A DNA stretch of 64,000 nucleotides from Platanthera guangdongensis (taxonomy: Eukaryota; Streptophyta; Magnoliopsida; Asparagales; Orchidaceae), in contig CM077152.1 in assembly GCA_039583875.1 (NCBI GenBank), positions 20,001,538 to 20,065,537 of the forward strand. The letters run 5' to 3'. The number at the start of each line of letters is the position of its first letter. The stretch's first letter is position 1. Position numbers and translations under genes: made by a program. The notes beneath the pieces were generated by a model that searched no databases, was not told where the DNA came from, and saw nothing but the letters and a program-made list of their open reading frames with translations. Positions 54,857 through 64,000 of the stretch are shown here, one piece after another.

Positions 54857-55134
54857 TGTTAGGAACTAGATGAGATTTGAGGGAGAAGGAGAGATTTCTA
54901 GGGTTTGAGAGGGGGGTAGAGAATTACCTTTGATAATACTTGCATGATCCTTCCAATAGAGGATCCGGGTACATTTATACCCGGACCAAGGCCGGTCGGC
55001 CAAGGGGGCCGGCCGGCCCCAATTGGGGCTGAACCGGGTGGGTTCAGCCCCCGAAGGCCGCCTTTTAGAAAGTGGGGGCTGAACCAGTTGGTTCAGCCCC
55101 GTTGTCGCCTTCGGATCCGTCCGGGGGCGTAACA
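54857..55134 (-). repeat. 3' LTR (278 bp)
   Basis: Plus orientation TGTTAGGAACTAG...GGGGGCGTAACA. It contains GC-rich palindromes (GGCCGGCCGGCC-type) and, on the minus strand, TATAAATGTACCC as promoter. Confidence 0.9.
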
Positions 55135-57077
55135 TTCCCCGCCCCATCAAGACCCAGCTTGTCCTCAAGGTGGGAATCTGGTGGCTCCATACGTCCGCTC
55201 AGGTCTACCCAAGCCACGTCATGCCCTTGTCCCTGCAGCCTCTCCAAACAGCAAAGAGAGCCCCCCGGCACTGGTGAGATGTTGATTCCCTGCAGACAGT
55301 ACTCTCTCCCACCCTCAGCAAACTCCATAGTGAACTTCTCTCAATCCAGAGTCACCCTACCCAGCTGTCGCAACCACTGGGCCCCCAGAATCACATCGGG
55401 CCCCTGGATGGGCAATAAGTAGACATCCATGTTGTCGGTGTATCCCTGCACACTGATTTCCACGTCCCGAAGCACCCCTGCGCACTGCAGCTCGTGGCCA
55501 CAGGCCACCACAACCTGGGAAGCGGCATCCTGGATGATCTCTAGCCCCAATGTCTGTGCCACCGTCGGGCTAATGAAGTTATGTGTACTCCCACTGTCAA
55601 ACAGAAAGGTCACCTGCTGTTGGCCAATCCGCCCCGCAATACTCATAGTGTTCGGAGCGGAGTCTCCCGCCATGGTAAGGGAAGATACCCCGTACTCGAT
55701 TGTATCCAGAATGTGATCCTGAGACCCTCCGTCTACATCCGGCATCGGACCTTCCTGCAACATGTAAACCTGGATCCTCTGACATTTGTGGCCTGGGGTA
55801 AATTTCTCATCGCAGTTGAAGCACAATCCCTGTTCCTTCCTAGCCTGTAGCTCTGTCCAAGTCAATTTCTTCAGCGTCGCCCGTTCGGTAGCTGCGTGAG
55901 CCTTTTTGGTGTCGGGAAGGTGTGTAACGTTCCTCGGAGTGTCTCCCCTGGACCTCTGTCGATGGATACACTCTTCTTGAATCCGGGCCAAGTTGATAGC
56001 GTGTGTCAAACTGCGCGGTAGATAGGCATGCACCTCATCTCGGATGTCCTCTTGCAAGCCGGAAATAAAACAACTTGTTAATGTCCTCTCGCCCCACTGC
56101 ACCCGGTTGGCCAACCGTTCAAACTCGGTTCGATACTCCATCACCGTCCCTTTCTGACGCAATTTCTGAAGAAGAGCCTCGAAGTCTTCATACTCAAGTG
56201 GACCAAAGCGGGCGATGAATCCGTCGACAAACTCGTGCCATGGCGCGTGATCCCGTCCCCGGAGGAACCATTGGGTCCACTGGTATGCGTCCTCTTCAAG
56301 GTGGAAGGACGCCAACCTTACCCATTGTGCCTCTGGTATCTCCTGATAGCTGTAAAATAACTCTGCCTTTTGGACCCATTCAAGTGCATCTCCTCCTTTG
56401 AACTTGGGGTAGTTCATACGGATAACCTTCGGCGGTAGATAGGCGCGTGGTAGTTGGTGCCCGGGTCCTCCGTACTCTTGCCCGTGTCCAAGCGGTTGTC
56501 GTCGATCAGCGGCCACGTGTGGGTACCCCCAATCCCTTCCATAGGGGTTCCCCAAGACTGGCGGCCTAAACTCCCATCTGCCTCCTCCCCTTCCGCCCGC
56601 GACGTGTCCTGGTTCTCCTGGAATAGGGAGGAGCCCATCACGAGGTGGGCACCCGATCCCGTTGGGTCGTTGGTCCTCCTGGAGGTCTTCACGGTAAGGA
56701 GGAAAATCCAAGGCAGACGCGGCGATGCCGCCAAACTGGGTTGCCTCGGACCAAGCTTGTGGTCGCCGTGAGCCTCCTACCCTTCCACTGTCAATGCCAA
56801 GCCCCCCATTGAGGCTAGAGGCCCGATCGTCGTGCCCCGATGCTGGAGTAGGGAGGGGAAGCTGGACTGCGTTGGCCTCGCCCACAACAGCTTTTCCTTT
56901 AAGGTGTTGGGTTAACATATTTTTAAGCTCGTCCATGCGGGCGTCCAATTTCTCTTCGAGACGTTGTTCCGATGCTGTTAACTTATCGGCGAGGGCTGCC
57001 ACGGTGGCGGTCAGCCCGGTGTAGTTTTCTTCGAGATGTGCGAGCCGATTGGAGTCTTCTTGGGTGCGAGTCACCAT
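55065..57077 (-). pseudogene. Gypsy Gag and aspartic protease joined to a pol C-terminal tail, one in-frame stop
   Basis: ATG 57077 (MVTRTQEDSNR) opens a frame with a coiled-coil start, Gag domain (FHLEEDAYQWTQWFLRG, MEYRTEFERLANRVQ), zinc knuckle CFNCDEKFTPGHKC and protease LFDSGSTHNFIS and DVILGAQWL, features I associate with chromovirus gypsy elements. TGA at 55341-55343 interrupts it. The same frame continues 15 bases later with MEFAEGGREYCLQG and ends near SHLEDKLGLDGAGNV, a phrase like the extreme C-terminus of chromovirus pol (HLEDK...). The whole catalytic middle is therefore missing by an internal deletion. Confidence 0.8.
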
Positions 57078-57179
57078 GGTGGAACCCCGGGGCGTGCGCG
57101 AATGGCAACAGATGCAGCAACCGGCAGTAGGATCGACGCAGTAACCGGCAGTCGGCAGTAGGATGCCGAAATCAGATGC

Positions 57180-57440
57180 GTGCGCGGATCTGATGCAGTC
57201 GGCAGTAGGATCGATGCAGTCGGCAGTAGGATCGATGCAGTCGGCAGTAGGATCGATGCAGTCGGCAGTAGGATCGATTCGTGCGCGGATGGCGGTGTCC
57301 TCTGGATGCCGCAATCAGATGCAGCAACCGGCAGTCGGCAGTAGGATCGACGCAGGAGCCGCAAGCAGATGCCGCAACCGGCAGTCGGCAGTAGGATCGA
57401 CGCAGGAGTCGACGATCGGGAGCGATGCGGCAGTCGATGC
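57180..57440. repeat. 21-bp tandem repeat in the leader of the gag-protease element
   Basis: GCAGTCGGCAGTAGGATCGAT is repeated four times in tandem at about 57196-57280 and recurs irregularly to 57420, upstream of the Gag start. Confidence 0.8.
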
Positions 57441-57567
57441 GGAGGCAGCAAAAGTGGGATTCGACGATCGGGATCGGGATCAACAGATGCGGGGTCGACC
57501 GACGAAGTCGGGTGGAACGAAGCCTGGATGCGAGCCGGAACGAAAAAAATTTGAGGGAGGAAGAATC

Positions 57568-57578
57568 CTCTGATACCA
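57568..57578 (-). other. Primer-binding site, tRNA-Met type
   Basis: TGGTATCAGAG on the minus strand, two bases after the 5' LTR. Confidence 0.8.
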
Positions 57579-57580
57579 AA

Positions 57581-57858
57581 TGTTAGGAACTAGATGAGAT
57601 TTGAGGGAGAAGGAGAGATTTCTAGGCTTTGAGAGGGGGCTAGAGAATTACCTTTGATAATACTTGCATGATCCTTCCAATAGAGGATCTGGGTACATTT
57701 ATACCCGGACCAAGGCCGGCCGGCCAAGGGGGCCGGCCGGCCCCAATTGGGGCTGAACCGGGTGGGTTCAGCCCCCGAAGGCCGCCTTTTAGAAAGTGGG
57801 GGCTGAACCAGTTGGTTCAGCCCCGTTGTCGCCTTCGGATCCGTCCGGGGGCGTAACA
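57581..57858 (-). repeat. 5' LTR (278 bp)
   Basis: Matches 54857-55134. Confidence 0.9.
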
Positions 57859-57863
57859 CAACA
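57859..57863. repeat. Target-site duplication CAACA, right
   Basis: Matches 54852-54856. Confidence 0.9.
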
Positions 57864-60800
57864 CTTTAACTTTGTCCAATGTTCTGCATGCTCTTTCCTT
57901 TCCTGTGAATCTCTTATCCATTAGTGCAGTTATATCCCAACTAAAATGTGCCATCTTGTTTGATATCTCTAAGGTAATCTTCCGGGAGAAGGAGACTGAC
58001 AGGGGATTTGAGACTGACACATGACATAGCGGCTTGTGGTACCAAGATAAGGAGAATATGAACTCAATTCTTTTAACACTGGTAGAGGATGCTACATGGG
58101 GTGAAGAAGCGTAGAGGACTTACTCCTACTCCATCATCGACGTCTGGGTCATCCTTCCTTTTTTATTTTGAGACATATTTATACCATGTTGTTTGAGAAT
58201 GTTAATCATAACAAATTTGTATGTGGTGCATGCGAACTGGGAAAATATACCAGAAACTCTTGTTCAAGTTCCGGTAGCAGATGTTCTTATCCCTTTAATC
58301 TAGTATATTTGGATGTTTGACAACCATGTTCCACACCTATTGTTAATGGATTTTGATATTTTGTGACTTTTATTAGTTGTTTCCCTCGTGTGACCTAGTT
58401 TTACCTGATAAAAACAATAGTGATGTGTTTGCTTGCTTCAAGGAGTTTCATAAAGGGGTTCAAACTCAACATAGTGTAGTCGTAAAGGTGTTGAGTTCTG
58501 ACAATGAGACAAAGTATACCAACAGGGCGTTTGGAGTACTTGCCCTCACAAGGGATCCAACATCAAACTAGTTGTCCATACACACTAGAAAAGATTGGAG
58601 TAACGGAACGAAAGAACATGCACGTTGTAGAAGTAACTCAGAGTATGATGATAACAATGAATGTGTCAAAGTACTTGTGAGGACAAGTCGTGCTAACAAC
58701 AGTCTATTTAATCAATTAAATGCCCTCACAATATTGGATTGGAAGTCTCTGACTGAGATGCTGCAAGGGAGGAATGAAGATATTTTTCCCCTCAAGACCA
58801 TTGGTTGTGTTTGCTTTGTGCATGACAATAGACCAAATGTGGGACAATTGAATCCAAGGGCCCTGAAGTGTGTTTTTGTTGGGTATTCAGCTACCGAAAA
58901 GAGGTATTTATATTGGAGTCTAGTGGAGAGAGTTAGTTGTCAGTATGGATGTCACATTTAAAGAACTTGAGTCATATTACTACTCTTCATTTGACTCACC
59001 TCTTAGAGAATCACTCGATATAAATAGTGTGAGACGAGAGAGGGAGAATAATTGGGGTGGTGAGAGGCAGATAGTGAGTATCCCTTTGTCTCCCGTGCCA
59101 AAGGAAGCAGAGTCAGTTGAGGTACCGGTTCTTGAGGAGAGTGAATCTGTTGATTACGGACCTCAAACTCATGGGGAGTTGAGAGTGTATACGAGAAGGC
59201 AGACGAGTGAGTTTACAATGCCTACAGTGCCACCTGTGCCAAGTCTCTTGCCTCTGCCTACTCTGATCCCTAAGACACTTGCATTATCCTCCTCAAGTTC
59301 AGATATCCCAGGTAAAATAACCCCTCATCTCTCTACTTCCACTCCCTTGCTAATAATACAGAGTTCCCGCAAGAATGTGGAAGCCTCACCTGATCGATAT
59401 GGCTTTTCACATGATATTGTCCAATTTATTTCCTACTCTAATATATCCCCTATACATGGAGCATTCATCACATCTTTGGACATTTTTTTATTCCCAAGTG
59501 TTCGGAGGTTGCTAAGAGAGATTCAAGATGGAAAGCCGCAATGCTATAAAAACTTGGCGCGTTGGAAAAAACAAAACACGGGATCTCGTGTCGCTACCAC
59601 CAGGAAAAAGAACAGTTGGGTGCAAGTGAGTTTTCAATGTAAAACAAAAACCAGAGGGTATGATTGAGCGCTATAAGGCTCGATTGGTAGCAAAGAGATA
59701 CAGTAAGACTTATGACATCAACTACGATGAGACCTTTGCATCCGTCACTAAAATGAGCAAGGTACGAACACTAATATCCTTGATGGAGAATGAGGAATGG
59801 AAACTGCACCAGCTCATGTAAAGAATGTCTTTCTTCATGAGGATTTGTTAGAAGAAGTATACATAGAAGTGACAATGGGCTTTGACACGAAACAAATGGT
59901 AGCCAAGGTGTGTAGACTCGAGAAATCTATGTATGGGCTACAATAGTCTCCTCGAGCCTGTTTTGACAGGTTTAGGAAAACCATGGTTAACATGGGATAT
60001 CAGCAGACCAATGTTGATCATACCGTGTTCTTTAGGCGGAGTAAAAATCACACAACAATGCTTGATGTGCACGTAGACAATATGATTATTACGGCCGATA
60101 ACGAGAAGGAAATTGCTCAGCTGAAGACGAGATCGGGCAAGGAGCTAAAATACTTACTTGGGATTGAAGTAGCTCGCGGTGCAGAGAGAATCATTCTATC
60201 TCAACAGAAATGTGTTAGATCTGCTTAAATAGACGGGTATGTTGGGGTAGTGCAGGCCCACAGTTGTTCCTATTGAGTCCAAACTCAATGTTGGGGCAGA
60301 TGAGACAACTGATAAAGAGAGATATCAGATGCTTGTAGGTCGCCTGATCTATTTGAGCGACATTTGTCCTGACATATCTTTTGTTGTGACTGTAGTAGCC
60401 CGTTATATGCATGATCTTAGGGGCAGTCACTTGGATGCAGTGTATCAGATACTTAGGTATTTGAAGAGTGCACCAGGAATTGGACTGATCTTTCGGAAGA
60501 ATGGACATCTGAATATTGAGGGATATTGCAAATCTGACTGGGCTAGCTATGCAAATGACAAGAGATCCATATTGAGATATTGCATGTTTGTAGGAGGCAA
60601 CCTTGTCTCCTGGAAAAGCAAGAAACAGACTGTAGCTGCAAGATCTACAGACGAGGCAGAATACATGGTCATGGACTTGGGTGTAAGGGAGATGTTATTG
60701 CTGAAAGCCCTGCTGGGCGAACTGAAGATAGATCAAGACAAACATATGACATTGTGGTGTGATAGCAAGTCAGCCATTAGCATTGAAAACAATCTTGTCC

Positions 60801-60990
60801 AGCGTGATAGAACAAACATATAAAGATCGATAGGTTCTTCATCAAAGAAAAGCTGGATGGTGGAATACTAAAGCTGTGACATATTGCTACAAAAGAACAA
60901 GTGGCTGATTGTCTAATCAAAGGACTTAGCTCACAGGATTTCTGTAGATTGTGTGACAAGATGAGCTTAGTGGATATCTTTCGCCCACCT
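57864..60990 (+). pseudogene. Decayed copia element, 3' part (integrase, reverse transcriptase, RNase H)
   Basis: Text resumes as SNVLHALSFPVNLLSIS, the copia region after the protease. Integrase remnants (KVLSSDNETKYTN, about 58480), the linker GCVCFVHDNRPNVGQLNPRA, reverse transcriptase (ARLVAKRYSKTYDINYDETF, about 59690) and RNase H (GYCKSDWASYANDKRS, AEYMVMDLGV, CDSKSAISIENN) follow, with many stops and shifts. The catalytic YVDD is HVDN (about 60080). It is an old, dead copy. Confidence 0.8.
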
Positions 60991-61000
60991 TGAGAGGAAG

Positions 61001-61250
61001 TGTTGGTATTTGGTGTGCAAATAACTCAGATTAGTGTGTAGTTAACGGCCTACTCTTTATGTGTTTAGTCCAACATCTCAAATCTTGTTTTTGGGTCTCC
61101 CTCTCTGTGTGTATATATGGGAAAAATATAATGAGTAAAGTGTAATTTTGTGTGAATAAAATACATTCATTCTCATTTTCACTAAAAGTTTTGAATTGTA
61201 CAGCTACGAAAGCATCAGTTAGAGTTGTTAGTATTGTTATTCTACTACAC
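61001..61250 (+). repeat. 3' LTR of the decayed copia element
   Basis: It starts TGTTGGTATTTGG after the purine tract TTGAGAGGAAG (60990-61000) and contains TATATATGGG and AATAAAATAC. The right border is uncertain because no partner LTR is present. Confidence 0.6.
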
Positions 61251-61259
61251 ACTTCTTCT

Positions 61260-61600
61260 ATGGGGGGAAATAAAAAGATATCATAAAAATGCTGAACTTC
61301 TAAATAGCATGATCTACTTAACAAGAGAGAGAGGGAGAGAGAGCGAGACTCACATGATCCTCAAAATCCGAGCTTGCCAAATTGATAGAGAGATTTCTCA
61401 TCAGCAATAATACCTAGTCAATGAATAAAAATGCATCAAAAATTAGAACCTGAAGGTAAACGTTTACATCTTGGATGTTAACCGACAATGGACATAAGCA
61501 ACGGTATTTTTCAACTAAAATATAAAAATGGCAAACCATTGATCAACTAAATTCAAATTAGCTTCATGATGAATACAGTTTATCGGTCAAGTAATCAGGG
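61260..61600. other. Spacer, no gene seen
   Basis: AT-rich DNA with a short GA run near 61325-61345. Nothing is supported. Confidence 0.5.
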
Positions 61601-61609
61601 CCACACAGC

Positions 61610-61860
61610 TTAGAAGGCGCGCGCCCGCGCCCACACACACACGAGCATCTTCGCACGGGCGTCGTTCGATGCTCTCGGGCAGCCTTCAGCCGCATCCAAG
61701 CGGACTTCGCCCGTGCTCGTTGACGCTTTGCGGGCTTTGCTCGCATTCAAGCGGGCCGCGCTCGCCTATGAGCGGGTTGTGCTCACACCCTTACTTTTAT
61801 TCAAAACATATACATATGAGTACTTAAAATTACCGTAAAAAATATGAATTAATATTTTAT
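61610..61860 (-). mobile_element. Helitron-like family member, copy 4
   Basis: On the minus strand it runs from TTTTTTACGGTAATTTTAAG and CTCATATGTATATG through AGCAAAGCCCGC, GGGCGAAGTCCGC and TGCGGCTGAAGGC to GATGCTCGTGTGTGTGTG, the same plan as 8560-8745 and 9150-9370. Confidence 0.45.
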
Positions 61861-61919
61861 TTTTATTTTATAAAACATTGCAGATCCTTATCTAAAAAAA
61901 AATTTATCTCCCCTCTTTT

Positions 61920-62070
61920 TCTCCCTCCTCCCTCCCCTCTCTCTCCTTCTCTCTCTATCTCTCCCCCATTCTTCCGTCGCCCCCTCTCTCCCCCTCTATT
62001 TCTTTATATTTTAAATATTAATTACTCTCCCCCTCTCTCCTCTTTTCTCTCTCTCTTCATCTCTCATGGA
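61920..62070. repeat. CT-rich low-complexity tract
   Basis: CTCTCTCC/CCCTCTCT runs. Confidence 0.7.
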
Positions 62071-62149
62071 TGGATGATCAGATTTGATCCGATGGTCCAA
62101 ATCAAAAGTTTGGTGTGCTCCAAATATGTATATTACTTTATAATATATA

Positions 62150-62151
62150 AG

Positions 62152-62206
<55 letters not shown>

Positions 62207-62230
62207 AGAGAGAAAGAGAGAGAGAGAGCT
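62150..62230. repeat. (TA)n then (GA)n microsatellite
   Basis: About 54 bp of TA followed by an AGAGAGA tract. Confidence 0.9.
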
Positions 62231-62379
62231 ATTTTAGGTTGACTCCGGGTAAATTTCAGGGTAAAAGTAAAATATCATACACCAGCAGGTAGGATAAAAG
62301 ACATCCTGAAAATAGGGGCAAGGGCGGTGTAAATAAACCTTCCCTGAACAGGAGAAGGCCCGTAGTAGGGATGTCTACT

Positions 62380-62930
62380 GTTTCTAGTAAACAGTTTGCA
62401 CATTCATGCACATGTTACTACAAAAAAAACAAGGAGTATCCAACTCAAACCCAACATATTCAAGCGAAGATGCCACATAGGACCTATAAAGTATAAGACT
62501 AAAGCAACACCCCTTCAAGCAGAGCAGCAACTGACGTGGGCGGCACTAACTCATTGAGGAAAATTCAAACAACAAAGGCGCACACGACATATGTTTCCGC
62601 CGTGGAAAGCCATGTAGATACAAAAGGCGTGGGTCCGGAGAATCTGGCGCTCATACCGAGCAAAGGATAGTCCAACTCAAAACCCATCGATTAGAGTGGA
62701 GAGGCCCCCATGGTCTATAAGACACAAAGGGCAACCCAGGAGTACATGATGAGAGAGATTAAAGTAACACTCCATTACACAAAGAACCAACAGTCAGCAG
62801 ACACAAGCCATGTCAAAGATAATCCAAACAAAACGTGGTGTTGCATTATGCATGCTCTTGCCATGGAAACCTCCAACAACTACAAGATTTTTTTTTTCAA
62901 ATGTTCCATTTGATGATAGAATGTTTCTAG
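62380..62930. other. Two diverged direct repeats, otherwise nothing seen
   Basis: TCCAACTCAAACCCAACATA...CACATAGGACCTATAA at about 62438 and TCCAACTCAAAACCCATCGA...CCATGGTCTATAAGAC at about 62671 look like old copies of one unit about 233 bp apart. No gene is supported. Confidence 0.35.
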
Positions 62931-62982
62931 GAAAATATGCTTGAAAGTGATAATTTTTTTAAAATAAAAGATATGTTTGATT

Positions 62983-63189
62983 TGTCAAAATTCTCCAACA
63001 AATGCATATTTCTTTAGCGTAAAGAGAGGCCTCAAACCTTGTATATACTTCTTGAATGAATAGTTACAAATATACATCCACTTATATAGGAGAAGAATGA
63101 GGAGAGAAATCCTAATACAAGATGTGAGACTAATAAAAGAAGAGAGAAAGAAGGAGAAAACATAGGCCCTTAATTGAGCTTTTCTAACA
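62983..63189 (-). repeat. 3' LTR of the right-edge copia element
   Basis: On the minus strand it starts TGTTAGAAAAGCTC after the purine tract GCGGGGGAG, contains TATA box CCTATATAAGTGG and a leader with CAAGGTTTGAGGCC, and may end TTTTGACA at 62983. The end is uncertain because the 5' LTR is outside the window. Confidence 0.6.
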
Positions 63190-64000
63190 CTCCCCCGCAA
63201 GCTGGAGCGTACAAGTCGTAGGCACCAAGCTTGGATAAAAACTGATAGTATAGCGGCCTGGAGAGAGCTTTCGTCAGGATGTCCGCAACTTGGTCTGTAG
63301 CAAGAACATGCTCCAAATCTATCTTCTTTAACTGAACCTTTTTCCGGATAAAGTGACAGTCAACTTCGATATGCTTTGTGCGTTCGTGAAAAACCGGATT
63401 CTTGGCAATATGAATTGCTGCCTGACTATCACAAAATAAGGTCGCCGGAGATGAGAGACGAACACCCAGGTCTCCCAGAAGTCCCTCAAGTCAGGTTAGC
63501 TCGGAAACAAGCGCAACCATAGCCCGGTACTTGGCTTCAGCAGAAGAACGCGCAACCACAGTCTGTTTCTTGATACGCCAAGTTATGAGGTGTCCACCAA
63601 AGTAAGTACAAAACCCAGTTGTGAAGCGCCTATCATCAATAGATCCTGCATAGTCAGTGTCAGAATACGCGACAAGAGATAGAGATGTGGATGACTTGTA
63701 CACAAGTCCTTGTCGGGGGCGCTCTTGAGATATCGAAGGATGCGCTTGACAGCTTGAAGATGAGATGTCCGAGGAGCATGCATGAACCGACTCACGACTC
63801 TCACAGCAAACGAGATGTCCGGTCGAGTTACCGTAAGGTAGATCAGCTTCCAAACCAAGCGCCTGTAATATTCCGGATTTGTAAGCAGCTTGTCAAAGTC
63901 AGAGCTATGGGCCGAGAGCTTGTGATTTGCGTCCATAGGAGTCTCCGCAGGTTTGCACCCAGAATAACCGGCATCATGAAGGAGGTCCATACAGTACTTC
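63190..64000 (-). pseudogene. Copia reverse transcriptase end and RNase H, running off the window
   Basis: Minus strand: the reverse-transcriptase C-terminal region (ETPMDANHKL, WKLIYLTVTRPDISFAV, RILRYLKSAP), a frameshift near 63715, RNase H AYSDTDYAGSIDDRRFTTGF and SSAEAKYRAM, then TGA at 63491-63493 where Trp is usual, and after it [20 protein letters not shown] and VADILTKAL. The 5' part of the element lies beyond the right edge. Confidence 0.85.

Larger units (their letters stand above)
54857..57858 (-). mobile_element. Non-autonomous gag-protease LTR element (TR-GAG-like), 3.0 kb
   Basis: LTRs 54857-55134 and 57581-57858 are 278 bp each with about 4 differences (1.4%). A primer site TGGTATCAGAG (minus, 57568-57578), a purine tract (55135-55147) and a TSD CAACA complete it. 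The only gene is Gag plus protease; reverse transcriptase, RNase H and integrase are absent. It inserted into an older copia element. Confidence 0.92.

Overview
This window is nuclear DNA from a flowering plant with a repeat-dense genome. Most of it is LTR retrotransposons, inserted beside and into one another, with MITEs, SINEs, Helitron-like ends, minisatellites and microsatellites between them. The evidence is several Ty1/copia elements primed by initiator tRNA-Met, a Tat-type Ty3/gypsy element with an extra RNase H and antisense genes, a large Tekay/Del-like solo LTR, and a few spliced host-gene exons. The species cannot be told from the sequence; nothing looks bacterial or organellar.

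Layout. 1-1200: a Lys-rich exon-like stretch and the first exon of a probable plastid DUF2358 protein (minus strand). 1.2-9.9 kb: decayed repeats, including a hairpin MITE, a nested foldback, three tRNA-derived SINEs, a 20-bp minisatellite and Helitron-like GC-rich ends. 9901-18331: a young, structurally complete copia element (1.58/1.52-kb LTRs, TSD CAGGT) whose polyprotein frame has two in-frame stops. 18.3-26.5 kb: minisatellites, MITEs, LTR-like remnants, and four small exon-like segments that look like the 3' end of a host gene (24340-24881, minus). 26559-28729: a 2.17-kb solo LTR (TSD TTAAG). 28800-45579: a 16.8-kb Tat-lineage gypsy element on the minus strand (TSD ATGAC). 46427-51644: a copia element with 140-bp LTRs and unusual AGT...ACT termini (TSD GGAAT). 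52.0-53.4 kb: a 46-bp minisatellite. 54.0-61.25 kb: a 5'-truncated, decayed copia element split by a 3.0-kb gag-protease-only element (54857-57858, TSD CAACA). 62.98-64 kb: the 3' end of a further copia element (minus) running off the window.

The most unusual locus is the Tat element. Behind its damaged gag-pol it carries, on the opposite strand, two spliced genes with their own TATA boxes. One encodes a coiled-coil protein and the other a protein resembling the 'putative gypsy type transposon' domain (Transposase_28). This whole 3' cassette, with an 86-bp satellite array, is present twice as a tandem duplication of about 5 kb, and the two copies have since lost different parts.

No clearly intact host gene is present. 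Every retrotransposon polyprotein carries at least one lesion, so any mobility would need proteins supplied by other copies.
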